This document shows, piece by piece, positions 1 to 5,290 of a DNA stretch of 10,454 nucleotides (its first letter is position 1; every line of letters begins with the position of its first letter). The notes beneath the pieces are model-generated. The model saw nothing but the letters and a program-made list of their open reading frames with translations. It had not been told where the DNA came from and ran no database searches. The position numbers and the translations under genes are program-made. Source of the stretch: Desulfovibrio sp. (GTDB lineage: Bacteria > Desulfobacterota > Desulfovibrionia > Desulfovibrionales > Desulfovibrionaceae); NCBI GenBank assembly GCA_031282465.1, contig JAITDR010000002.1:1-10454 (forward strand). Reading direction: 5' to 3'.

Positions 1-60
1 CAAGGAGCTTCCTACTACGGAACGGCCTCCCCGGCAAAGGTTTTCTCCTTTTACGCGCAG

Positions 61-81
61 GCGGAGCGGCGAACGCTCCGC
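61..81. other. Perfect 8-bp hairpin, 5-nt loop
   Basis: GCGGAGCG (61-68) pairs perfectly with CGCTCCGC (74-81) around the loop GCGAA. No T-tract follows on either strand, so it is not a textbook intrinsic terminator. It could be a structured element in a transcript reading toward the methyltransferase, or a rho-type or attenuator hairpin. The structure is seen directly; its function is unknown. Confidence 0.4.
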
Positions 82-97
82 GTCGGCCGCACAGCGC

Positions 98-117
98 AAA
101 AAAGCGAAACATTTCGC
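98..117 (-). terminator. Candidate intrinsic terminator for leftward transcripts
   Basis: Read on the minus strand, GCGAAATGTTTCGC (117 to 104) folds into a short GCGAA/TTCGC stem with an ATGT loop and is followed at once by six Ts (103-98). The stem is short (5 bp) but the layout is classic. No sense-oriented minus gene ends just before it. It would instead catch antisense transcription running from thpR and the broken yjbQ through the methyltransferase. Confidence 0.4.
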
Positions 118-123
118 AAATCT

Positions 124-156
124 TTGACATTGTCCGAAGCCTACGGCGAGGGTAGA
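124..156 (+). promoter_or_regulatory. Possible -35 box ahead of methyltransferase
   Basis: An exact TTGACA lies at 124-129. The best -10 candidates downstream are poor (GGTAGA at 151-156 with a 21-nt spacer), so this is a weak sigma-70-type promoter call. If used, the transcript would start about 50 nt before the methyltransferase ATG. Confidence 0.2.
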
Positions 157-213
157 CCCGCTTCCGCCATACCGGTACGGTCACTGTGCGGTTGCGGCTG
201 CAGGGAGGCATAC

Positions 214-981
214 ATGTCCGTTTTCGGCGATTATTCGCACTATTACAATCTGCTTTACAGCGACAAAGACTACGCGGGAGAAACGCGCTTTATTGCGGAA
301 GTCATGGCCGGGCATGGCCTGCGCCCGCGATCCCTGCTGGACCTCGGCTGCGGCACAGGGAAACACGCCCTCTGCTTTGCCGATGCGGGCATACGCGTTG
401 TAGGAGTTGACAGGTCGGAAAACATGCTGCGTATGGGGCGGGAATATCTGGAAGGCGCCCCCGACCTGTCCGGGCGGGTGGAACTGCGGCGCGGCGACGC
501 ATGCGATGTGAGGCTGGGGCGCGTCTTTGACGCCGCGACATCCCTGTTCCACGTCATGAGTTACCAGACGAGCGACGAGACCGCCCATGCGCTGTTGGTC
601 ACTGCGCGGGAACACCTTGAGCCGGGCGGATTGTTCTTCTTTGATTTCTGGCACAGCGCGGGCGTCCTGAGCGACCCGCCGGTCGAACGCCTGAAAATCA
701 TGGAAGACGAGTCCGTGCGTGTGGAACGCAAGGCGGTTCCCCGGCTTCGCGTTCCGGACAACATCGTGGAAGTGCACTACACGATACGGCTGCACAACAA
801 GCTGTCGGGACAAAGCAGCGACCTGGAAGAACTCCACGTCATGCGGTACCGGTCTGTCCCTGAACTGCGCGGTCAGGCCCGGAGCGCCGGATTCCTCCCG
901 CTTGACTGCGGAGCGTGGATGGAACTGTCGCCTCCCCGCCGTGAAACATGGTATGCCTGGATGGTGCTTCGACGGGAGTGA
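214..981 (+). CDS. Class I SAM-dependent methyltransferase
   Basis: 255-aa cytoplasmic methyltransferase. The Rossmann-type SAM site is clear: motif I LLDLGCGTG at residues 41-49, acidic D66 after strand 2 (VVGVD) for the ribose hydroxyls, GDA at 94-96, FDAATSLFHVMSY at 105-117, and a post-I LEPGGLFFFDFW segment near 140-151. The overall plan, with a C-terminal part rich in strand-like HYTIRLHN and ELHVMRYRS segments, resembles sugar N-methyltransferases of the TylM1/DesVI type and relatives found in surface-polysaccharide clusters; the substrate is inferred, not shown. I chose ATG 214 because AGGGAGG (202-208) sits 5 nt upstream and the family N-terminus (YSHYYNLLY) begins there; the TTG at 124 would add 30 unrelated residues. 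The stop abuts a broken yjbQ on the opposite strand, and GGGAG at 974-978 with ATG at 984 looks like the start signal of a lost downstream gene. Confidence 0.88.
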   Translation: MSVFGDYSHYYNLLYSDKDYAGETRFIAEVMAGHGLRPRSLLDLGCGTGKHALCFADAGIRVVGVDRSENMLRMGREYLEGAPDLSGRVELRRGDACDVRLGRVFDAATSLFHVMSYQTSDETAHALLVTAREHLEPGGLFFFDFWHSAGVLSDPPVERLKIMEDESVRVERKAVPRLRVPDNIVEVHYTIRLHNKLSGQSSDLEELHVMRYRSVPELRGQARSAGFLPLDCGAWMELSPPRRETWYAWMVLRRE

Positions 982-982
982 A

Positions 983-1126
983 CATGGTAATGCCCGCTGT
1001 TGTATGCGGGCAGTACACAACGCACAGGCCGGCCGCCGTGCCGCTCTTTTCGACAGCTTCCCTGACGGCGTGCGTAATGTCGTAAAACCCTTCTTTCTCT
1101 GTCCTGAGCGTGAATGACGACAGCAT
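983..1126 (-). pseudogene. yjbQ: Truncated yjbQ (UPF0047) N-terminal remnant
   Basis: The first 47-48 codons match the YjbQ/UPF0047 family (secondary thiamine-phosphate-synthase-like fold). An N-terminal FTLRTEKEGFYDITHAV segment leads to AVEKSG, GLCVVY and the conserved PHTTAGIT at residues 40-47. Family members continue with an NENADP-type motif and run to about 130-140 aa. Here homology stops at residue 48 and the frame runs into the antisense of the methyltransferase, giving a meaningless tail to about 839. The ATG at 1126 has GGGAGAA just upstream, so translation would still start. It lies 33 nt downstream of thpR and was probably co-transcribed with it. The missing two thirds, including the conserved Asn/Glu/Asp and later His region, make it non-functional. 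Confidence 0.72.
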
Positions 1127-1159
1127 TTCGTTCTCCCGGCGCAGGTATTTTCCTTGCGG

Positions 1160-1735
1160 TTATTCACCAAGACGCGGATTTTCCGGAACAAGCGCATATC
1201 TTTCCACCGGTTCATGAATGGCCCCGGACCGGTGCAAATAACTACGAAAGAGCGTAAAGGACGTTACCGGCATTTCTCCAAAGCTTTCCCCGGATTTTTC
1301 TCTCACCGGAGTTTTCAGCGCCGGAGGGGGCGCTTTTTTCAGGCGGGTCAACGTCACATGCGGAGAAAAAGACTCACCCGGCAAACTCAGCCCGGCCGAG
1401 CAGTATAATGCCTCGTCCACTTGCCGCTTGAGCTTCCGCAACGCCGGTTCCTCATGCACGCCGGCCCATACGACGCCGCCGGTTTTCCGACAAAACAGAC
1501 CAAGACCGCCCACAGTCAAACGGAAAGCGCCGTGCCGGATGCCGTGAAGCGCCTGCTGTACCGTCGCCGCACTTGCTTCCGACACCGAGCCGATGAAGCG
1601 AAGCGTCAGGTGGAGGTTGTCGGGCGGCGTCCATTTCAAGTCGGGAAAATGAAACCGCAACTCAGTAAGGGAACTCCTGATTGCCGCCGACATCTCCACG
1701 GCGACAAAGAGACGGATTGCTTCTTGTCTGTCCAT
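1160..1735 (-). CDS. thpR: RNA 2',3'-cyclic phosphodiesterase (LigT/ThpR)
   Basis: 191-aa protein of the 2H phosphoesterase superfamily. Both signature tetrapeptides are present: HLTL (H42/T44) after the PPDNL turn, and HVTL (H126/T128) after the FSP turn. The family start RLFVAVE lies at residues 8-14 and WTPPDNLHLTLRFIG at 35-49. Family members hydrolyse RNA 2',3'-cyclic phosphates to 2'-phosphates and were first noted for a reversible 2'-5' ligase activity; the enzyme is cytoplasmic. Length is normal. I chose ATG 1735; the open frame extends to 1840 but the extra 35 residues are unlike the family, and only a weak GCGGA lies upstream. It precedes the yjbQ remnant by 33 nt on the same strand, suggesting an old two-gene unit. 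Its upstream side is now bordered by IS1634 debris. Confidence 0.88.
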   Translation of the reverse strand: MDRQEAIRLFVAVEMSAAIRSSLTELRFHFPDLKWTPPDNLHLTLRFIGSVSEASAATVQQALHGIRHGAFRLTVGGLGLFCRKTGGVVWAGVHEEPALRKLKRQVDEALYCSAGLSLPGESFSPHVTLTRLKKAPPPALKTPVREKSGESFGEMPVTSFTLFRSYLHRSGAIHEPVERYALVPENPRLGE

Positions 1736-1931
1736 GCCGTTTTTTCCGCTGACCGATAATTCCTGATTCCGATTTTTCAGTTGCCTCGCAGTCGTTCGAA
1801 TCTGCCGGGTTCGCCAAAGTCCGGCTTCCCCTCTTTGCACTCGATTGCAGTTTTCCCTAGCCCAAGTTTAACATACAGCAAAAAAAGTAATATATTCGGT
1901 ATATCGAGGCATGCGCGCCAGAGTACAGGCA

Positions 1932-2310
1932 CTACATGCTTGTATTTGCGACAGGCACAGAGTGTCGTCTTACCCCTCCTGGGCGCTCAGCAAGGCCAAG
2001 GGCCGCATAGATGCGCTGCTGTCCGGCTTCGGGCATGGTGCTCTTGCGAATATGCAAGGTGGAGCCGTTGCGTTGCCGGAAGGTTGCGCTCAATCCCTGC
2101 CGGAGACATGCTGATTTGTGCCTGCGTAAGTCCGGATTCTTGTATAATTTCAGGCAACTCAAGCAATTTCGCCGCATGAAGTGTCACATTTTCAACCCCT
2201 ACAGATCAAGGTTGAGTCAGTTCCAGCGAAGCTACATCCACTTCTTCATAACCGCCGGCTTCTTTTTTCTGCGGCTGCACGACCTTGCGAAGACTGCGGA
2301 TTTCCGACAT
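1932..2310 (-). pseudogene. Degraded IS1634-type transposase relic, internally deleted
   Basis: Two transposase pieces are joined on the minus strand. The upstream piece (from about 2330 or 2310 down to about 2110) reads EEVDVASLELTQP, stop, SVGVENVTLHAAKLL, then ESGLTQAQISM, matching the segment near residues 90-140 of IS1634-family transposases (typically SLEL-RPRSVGVE). The stop is TGA at 2206-2208, where the family has Arg, so a CGA-to-TGA change is likely. After about 2105 a different frame gives LSATFRQRNGSTLHIRKS and QQRIYAALGLAERPGGVRR, the family C-terminus, ending at TAG 1932-1934. The large catalytic middle is absent, as is the true N-terminus, cut close to the glycosyltransferase start. 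CCCAAGTTTAACA at 1861-1873 could be a surviving end, but I found no partner at the other side. Family assignment is from memory and is fairly confident. Confidence 0.7.
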
Positions 2311-2313
2311 AGT
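2285..2313 (+). promoter_or_regulatory. Possible promoter for the glycosyltransferase
   Basis: TTGCGA (2285-2290), a 17-nt spacer and CATAGT (2308-2313) match sigma-70 consensus at 4 of 6 positions each. Transcription would start near 2320, about 29 nt before the glycosyltransferase ATG. The site lies inside the IS1634 relic, so the IS debris may supply the promoter. Weak call from sequence alone. Confidence 0.3.
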
Positions 2314-2348
2314 CCTCTTACGCAGCCTTGTCAGGCAGGTGTAGGTAC

Positions 2349-3164
2349 ATGGAAAAACAAATCTTTACATTTTGGGAACCGCGTGAGCACATCCCCGGCT
2401 ATCTCACTCTGTGCATGCGGACGTGGGAAAAATTTTTGTCTGACTATGAAATCGTTGTCCTTGATTACGCAAATCTTGACCAATGGCTCGGCAAGGATTG
2501 CTATGATAAGAGCCTGTACAGCAATTTCTCGCTGTCCAAGCAGGCTGATGCGATACGTTGCGCCGTATTGAGGCGTTGGGGCGGGGTATGGTTTGATACG
2601 GACACCATCGTCACTTCAGAAAAAGCCCGCGATTTATTATATTCCGATGCCGAATTTACCTTGCTTGGTACGCATATAGGCTTTATTGTCGCGAAAAAGA
2701 ATGCCGCAATTCTGCGTTACTGGGAAAAAAGAGTAAAATTGAATATTTTTCTCCATAAATATTACAACAAATATTTACACATTTGTAAGAGATTCCCTAG
2801 ATTTCTTTTGACGCGCTATATGGAGCGCTGGAGTTTCATGGGTAATTCCATCCTTGCTTGGCCGCTGCGTTTTGCAGGCGCAAAAATGTTCAAATCCATA
2901 GACCGGCTTGCAGTCAATGCTTTGCCTGAAAACAACCGGGATTACGGCAACCTCAGTCTTGAAGAAAGCTATGCCGACTTTTATTTCGGCGATTATCCTA
3001 TTGATGCCGCGCTCAACAACAGCGGCATTATCTGCCTGCACAATTCTTGGACGCCGGATCGGTACAAATCCATGGATGCGGAGGAGTTTCTGCGTCAAAA
3101 CACATTGTTGTCCAACTTGCTGAGACATATCTTGGTGCCGGAGGCTTCCCGGTCCACGCAGTGA
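2349..3164 (+). CDS. DXD-motif glycosyltransferase (capsular/LPS type)
   Basis: 271-aa glycosyltransferase of the Gly_transf_sug / Caps_synth kind (GT32-like). It begins with the typical IFTFWE (residues 5-10) and has a PGYLTLCMRTWEKF helix, then QADAIR at 65-70 and GGVWFDTD at 78-85, in which D83/D85 form the metal and nucleotide-sugar DXD site. Such enzymes transfer a sugar from a nucleotide donor during LPS, capsule or O-antigen synthesis at the inner face of the inner membrane; donor and acceptor cannot be read here. Length fits the family and no membrane segment is obvious. ATG 2349 was chosen because homology starts there and AGG-rich sequence lies 8-14 nt upstream. Composition is clearly more AT-rich than the core genes, with an AATATT-rich patch at 2742-2775, consistent with horizontal acquisition. 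Its last 11 codons lie in the 60-bp repeat shared with 5258-5317, and its stop is 2 nt from the ATG of a truncated deacetylase. Confidence 0.82.
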   Translation: MEKQIFTFWEPREHIPGYLTLCMRTWEKFLSDYEIVVLDYANLDQWLGKDCYDKSLYSNFSLSKQADAIRCAVLRRWGGVWFDTDTIVTSEKARDLLYSDAEFTLLGTHIGFIVAKKNAAILRYWEKRVKLNIFLHKYYNKYLHICKRFPRFLLTRYMERWSFMGNSILAWPLRFAGAKMFKSIDRLAVNALPENNRDYGNLSLEESYADFYFGDYPIDAALNNSGIICLHNSWTPDRYKSMDAEEFLRQNTLLSNLLRHILVPEASRSTQ

Positions 3165-3191
3165 GCATGTTGAAAGCAGTGTTTGCGTATC
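3132..3191 (+). repeat. 60-bp diverged direct repeat, copy 1
   Basis: This aligns without gaps to 5258-5317, with about nine mismatches by eye (about 85% identity). It spans the glycosyltransferase tail (LVPEASR...stop), the 2-nt GC gap and the first eight or so codons of a deacetylase-like frame (MLKAVFAY versus MLKTAIAY in copy 2). Stop, gap and start are conserved in register, so the repeat reflects homologous gene junctions rather than a random duplication. Confidence 0.75.
3167..3191 (+). pseudogene. Start of a lost deacetylase-like gene
   Basis: The ATG at 3167, two nucleotides after the glycosyltransferase stop, begins MLKAVFAY, which mirrors the MLKTAIAY start of the intact deacetylase at 5293. 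After base 3191 the similarity ends and the DNA continues as an IS4-type transposase scrap in another frame. The deacetylase frame itself runs on to 3319, but the downstream residues look like nothing in that family. I take this as the stub of a paralogue removed by rearrangement. Confidence 0.5.
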
Positions 3192-3431
3192 AAGAGCTTT
3201 GTCGGCAATACGAAAAATGCCGTACTCATTCAAATATATACCGCGATGGCCGTATATCTGCTTCCGGCATACCAAAAATTTTCAAGCAAGATCGGGGTGC
3301 CTATGCAGCAGATTTTTAAAATAGCCTTGCTCAATCTGCTCAGTACGGCCGACTTGGACGAACTGCTGAATCCAAATCAACGAAAACAGGGAGATCCGTA
3401 TAATCTTAGCCTGTTAAAACGTATAGCGTAG
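3183..3431 (+). pseudogene. C-terminal fragment of an IS4-type transposase
   Basis: An 82-residue frame reads LRIKSFVGNTKNAVLIQIY, a hydrophobic AMAVYLLPAYQKF helix, then IFKIALLNLLSTADLDELL and ends LSLLKRIA at TAG 3429-3431. The (L/I)KSF-G-(T/S)-NAV-(T/I)QI pattern followed by such a helix is the typical C-terminal end of IS4-family DDE transposases, just after the catalytic Glu region (YRxRWxIE), which is absent here. About 300 upstream residues with the DDE triad are missing, so it cannot transpose. There is no start codon with an SD; it follows directly on the deacetylase stub. No inverted repeat was recognised between 3432 and the pRiA4b-like gene. Confidence 0.68.
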
Positions 3432-3463
3432 ACGGACAGTATTGAGCGCACCGGCTCATGAAC

Positions 3464-4174
3464 TCAAGTTCCACGTTTTTCAGGTTTTTTGAGATACTTT
3501 CTCTCAATCAGATCTATGGAGCGTTGGGACGGGTAGGCGCGCCGTTCGTAGATTTTGGCGTAGATGGTCGGTATTTTTTTCAACCGGAAATTCATATCGT
3601 CCAAATCAAACTTCGTTAAATCCAAAGAATCCACGCCGAGCCACTCACGGTACTCTTCGTATTCCTCCCCCTTTCTCTTCTTGAACGCCTGCGCCAAATC
3701 CGCGAGTCTGTATATACCGCCGCAATCTTCCACGATGCCGAAGCCTTCGCCTGCAAGTACACGGGGGAGTTCCTCGGCGGGCAGGCCAGGCTCGTCAAGC
3801 TCCTTTTCAAGAGTAACCAACACCCTCCAGTTGTCCCCGAAATCATACCACACCACCACGCGGGAAGGGGCTTCAAGATTCAGCTTCGACAATTTGGTCC
3901 TTGTTGCGTCTTCGCTGTCATCATCATCATAATTTTCAGCATTGTCGGGCATATCATACCGGCAAATCAATTCCATTCTCTTGCTTTGCCTGCCGGCTGC
4001 CGTCAGAAACGGCCTCTCGTGTTCAACGGCAAGCAAGTGGCTCGCCTTCATCTCGTACATCGTCATCACAATGTATCCAAGCCTCGCGACCGTTATATCG
4101 CCACTTACTTGAAATCGTCGCCAAATCTTGGGGTTGTAATTTTCAAGTTCAGAATAAAATTGATAAACGATCAT
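3464..4174 (-). CDS. pRiA4b ORF-3-like domain protein
   Basis: 236-aa protein with the plasmid pRiA4b ORF-3-like domain (PF07929 type). It opens with YQFYSELENYNPKIWRRFQV (residues 4-23), followed by TVARLGYIVMTMYEM, an acidic DDDDSEDATRTKL stretch, and the characteristic VVVWYDFGDNWRVLVTLEKEL block. Later come VLAGEGFGIVEDCGGI and a C-terminal part with LDLTKFDLDDMNFRLKK. The biochemical role of this domain is not established; it is common on plasmids, IS-associated passenger loci and genomic islands. ATG 4174 has GAGGA 7 nt upstream and matches the domain start; a GTG at 4216 would add 14 residues with no better signal. It lies 119 nt downstream of rpn on the same strand and is AT-richer than the core genes, so it probably arrived with that accessory segment. 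Confidence 0.8.
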   Translation of the reverse strand: MIVYQFYSELENYNPKIWRRFQVSGDITVARLGYIVMTMYEMKASHLLAVEHERPFLTAAGRQSKRMELICRYDMPDNAENYDDDDSEDATRTKLSKLNLEAPSRVVVWYDFGDNWRVLVTLEKELDEPGLPAEELPRVLAGEGFGIVEDCGGIYRLADLAQAFKKRKGEEYEEYREWLGVDSLDLTKFDLDDMNFRLKKIPTIYAKIYERRAYPSQRSIDLIERKYLKKPEKRGT

Positions 4175-4203
4175 GCCGGCGTCCTCGCAAATATGTGTGA
4201 CTG

Positions 4204-4232
4204 ATTCTACCAACACTCTGTTCGGATAAGCA
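4204..4232 (-). promoter_or_regulatory. Possible extended -10 promoter for pRiA4b-like gene
   Basis: On the minus strand an extended -10 TGGTAGAAT (4212-4204) lies about 30 nt before the ATG at 4174. TGCTTA (4232-4227), 17 nt upstream, is only a poor -35. If real, it would place the GTG at 4216 upstream of the transcript start and so favour the ATG at 4174. Confidence 0.3.
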
Positions 4233-4257
4233 TCATTGCTGTCCGGTTAACAATGAT
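4232..4257. other. 7-bp inverted repeat between rpn and pRiA4b-like gene
   Basis: ATCATTG (4232-4238) and CAATGAT (4251-4257) are perfect inverted repeats separated by 12 nt. The left arm touches the possible -35 of the pRiA4b-like promoter, so this could be an operator. It could also be a weak 3' hairpin for rpn, although no T-tract follows on the minus strand. Confidence 0.3.
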
Positions 4258-4293
4258 CCGCGCTCAAATTTCTGATAGCGCCGCAGACCGCCG

Positions 4294-4596
4294 CTACTGA
4301 TGCCGTTGTTCTTTTAATGCTTCAATTTCTTCCACAGCAAGTCCTGATAATTCCGCCACTTGGCTGATCGGCATTCCGGCCTTCAACATGGCGCGGGCAA
4401 CTTCCGCCTTGCCTTCCGCTCTGCCTTCCACCCTGCCTCTAGCCTCACCATTATGGGTTGCATAGTAGAGACGGGCCGCTTCATCACGGCGGGCTTTCTC
4501 GTAGGCAAGCCGCTCTTCACGCATCAGTTCGTCCGCACTCAGTTCCTTTATCCGAACAATCGGTTCCTGCAGATCAGGGTAGTGTTGTTGTAACAT
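4294..4596 (-). CDS. Candidate intragenic small protein RpnS (in-frame rpn C-terminus)
   Basis: Inside rpn, ATG 4596-4594 (Met188 of the long form) is preceded by AGGAGGA (4610-4604) with a 7-nt spacer, a stronger start signal than the long form's own GTG. In-frame translation from here gives a 100-aa protein: MLQQHYPDLQEPIVRIKEL, a long charged helix with EERLAYEKARRDEAAR, the GRVEGRAEGKAE repeat and the terminal helix-turn segment. It lacks the nuclease core entirely. For E. coli rpn genes it is established that an internal start makes a C-terminal RpnS that blocks the toxicity of RpnL. The same layout here is inferred from the ribosome-binding site and domain boundary. The codons GAG GAG GAA (Glu-Glu-Glu) could produce an SD by chance, so this is likely but unproven. 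Confidence 0.5.
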   Translation of the reverse strand: MLQQHYPDLQEPIVRIKELSADELMREERLAYEKARRDEAARLYYATHNGEARGRVEGRAEGKAEVARAMLKAGMPISQVAELSGLAVEEIEALKEQRHQ

Positions 4597-5157
4597 ATCA
4601 AGTTCCTCCTCACGTGTGGCTTTCAGGAGCTTTAACCAGCGCCACAGTATGTTTCCGTCTTCAGCAGACGGTATCTTTGTCAATTCAATTGTATGAATTT
4701 CAAAAATATTCGATAAAATAACGCTCGCACTTTCATTGCGTATCATAAATTTTTGATGATAGTCATCCGCATTCTCAATCAGAGTAAAATCCACTATCAG
4801 TATGGTTATTGCTTTTGTAAGTACTCTATAAGTTTCACCTTCGCCTAATTGATCACTGATCATGCGTGACTCGTAGGCGACAATGCGTTCCTTCATTTCA
4901 TAAGTATCGGAAAGTTGTATTTCAATATCAATAACCTTTCCGGAGTGTGTTTCCAGTTTCAGATCAAGAACAAAGCGCTTCCCGCCCCAATACCGGGGAT
5001 AGAGATTGGGATCGACAAAAATAAGCGCTTTATATTCCTCGTCGGGGAGATCCAGCACAGCTTTGAGAAAGTCGACTAGCGCACGGGTATTACCCCGGTC
5101 GCCGAATATACGTTTAAACATGAAGTCGTATTTCGGCGGGATAATTTCCTGTTTCAC
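4294..5157 (-). CDS. Rpn family PD-(D/E)XK nuclease (RpnL)
   Basis: 287-aa member of the Rpn / PD-(D/E)XK 'transposase' family (PF12784-like). The N-terminus has the hallmark IIPPKYDFMFKRIFGD (residues 5-20), then the LVDFLKAVLDLP helix. The nuclease core has D65 in FVLDLKLET and D77-I-E79-I-Q81 after GKVI, the D...ExQ variant of the catalytic motif. The C-terminus carries the charged GRVEGRAEGKAE repeat (about 250-260) and a small helical segment MPISQVAELSGLAVEEIEAL, typical of the group. Family members are DNA endonucleases that stimulate RecA-independent recombination, and several act in phage defence. GTG 5157 was chosen: AAGGAG lies 8-9 nt upstream and the family start follows; the frame is open to 5652 but that part is antisense to the deacetylase and has no homology. 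A consensus internal SD-ATG at 4596 suggests a second product. Confidence 0.88.
   Translation of the reverse strand: MKQEIIPPKYDFMFKRIFGDRGNTRALVDFLKAVLDLPDEEYKALIFVDPNLYPRYWGGKRFVLDLKLETHSGKVIDIEIQLSDTYEMKERIVAYESRMISDQLGEGETYRVLTKAITILIVDFTLIENADDYHQKFMIRNESASVILSNIFEIHTIELTKIPSAEDGNILWRWLKLLKATREEELDMLQQHYPDLQEPIVRIKELSADELMREERLAYEKARRDEAARLYYATHNGEARGRVEGRAEGKAEVARAMLKAGMPISQVAELSGLAVEEIEALKEQRHQ
4604..4610 (-). promoter_or_regulatory. Consensus Shine-Dalgarno inside rpn
   Basis: AGGAGGA on the minus strand lies 7 nt before the in-frame ATG at 4596. It contains the full AGGAGG complement to the 16S 3' end. About 80-90 nt further upstream is a TACAAT -10-like box (4693-4688 on the minus strand) with only a weak -35, and a CCGTCT/AGACGG hairpin (4655-4671) lies between. 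These could provide a separate transcript for the short form. Confidence 0.5.
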
Positions 5158-5219
5158 AGGTGTTCGCTCCTTTGCGCCTTTGTACGGCGGAAGCCCGAAT
5201 GCGCTGTTGCAGCTTTTTG

Positions 5220-5248
5220 AAAATACCATGATAATACCGACTCGGCAA
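5220..5248 (-). promoter_or_regulatory. Likely sigma-70 promoter of rpn
   Basis: On the minus strand TTGCCG (5248-5243), exactly 17 nt, then TATTTT (5225-5220). Each box matches consensus at four of six positions. Transcription would start near 5213 with a leader of about 55 nt to the GTG at 5157. The -35 lies a few bases from the glycosyltransferase-tail remnant, so the promoter sits right at the edge of the rearranged segment. Confidence 0.4.
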
Positions 5249-5253
5249 GTATG

Positions 5254-5290
5254 CGCTTTGGTGCCGGAGACTTCCCGGCCGGAGGAGTGA
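5254..5290 (+). pseudogene. Tail of a lost glycosyltransferase paralogue
   Basis: The frame ending at TGA 5288-5290 reads ALVPETSRPEE, matching the ILVPEASRSTQ end of the intact glycosyltransferase at 3164. The stop is 2 nt from the deacetylase ATG in both places. Upstream of about 5254 the similarity disappears and the DNA becomes the rpn leader. I interpret it as the last dozen codons of a second glycosyltransferase that once preceded the deacetylase. The fragment also supplies the deacetylase ribosome-binding site. Confidence 0.5.

Larger units (their letters stand above)
1..213. other. Leader region upstream of methyltransferase, no recognised gene
   Basis: Plus frame 1 is open from the window edge into the methyltransferase, but the peptide before the ATG at 214 (rich in R, S, A and C) has no family resemblance I recognise. 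It also runs through two inverted repeats, so I read it as non-coding leader or intergenic DNA. Frames 2 and 3 also stay open for about 40-50 codons from the edge, so the tail of an upstream gene cannot be excluded. Confidence 0.4.

Noticed and set aside
181..1215. 344-aa minus-strand frame overlapping the methyltransferase
   Set aside because: Arg/His/Pro-rich shadow frame opposite a gene with clear SAM motifs; it also overlaps yjbQ and part of thpR.
1790..1826. tRNA T-arm-like sequence (GTTCGAATCTGCC followed by a CCA-like end)
   Set aside because: The 5' half of the T-stem does not pair properly and no D-arm, anticodon arm or acceptor partner could be placed nearby. A degenerate attachment site is possible but unsupported.
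3443..3480. Short TGAGC/GCTCA stem between the IS4 fragment and the pRiA4b-like gene
   Set aside because: Only 5 bp, with the T-run some 20 nt away; too weak to call a terminator.
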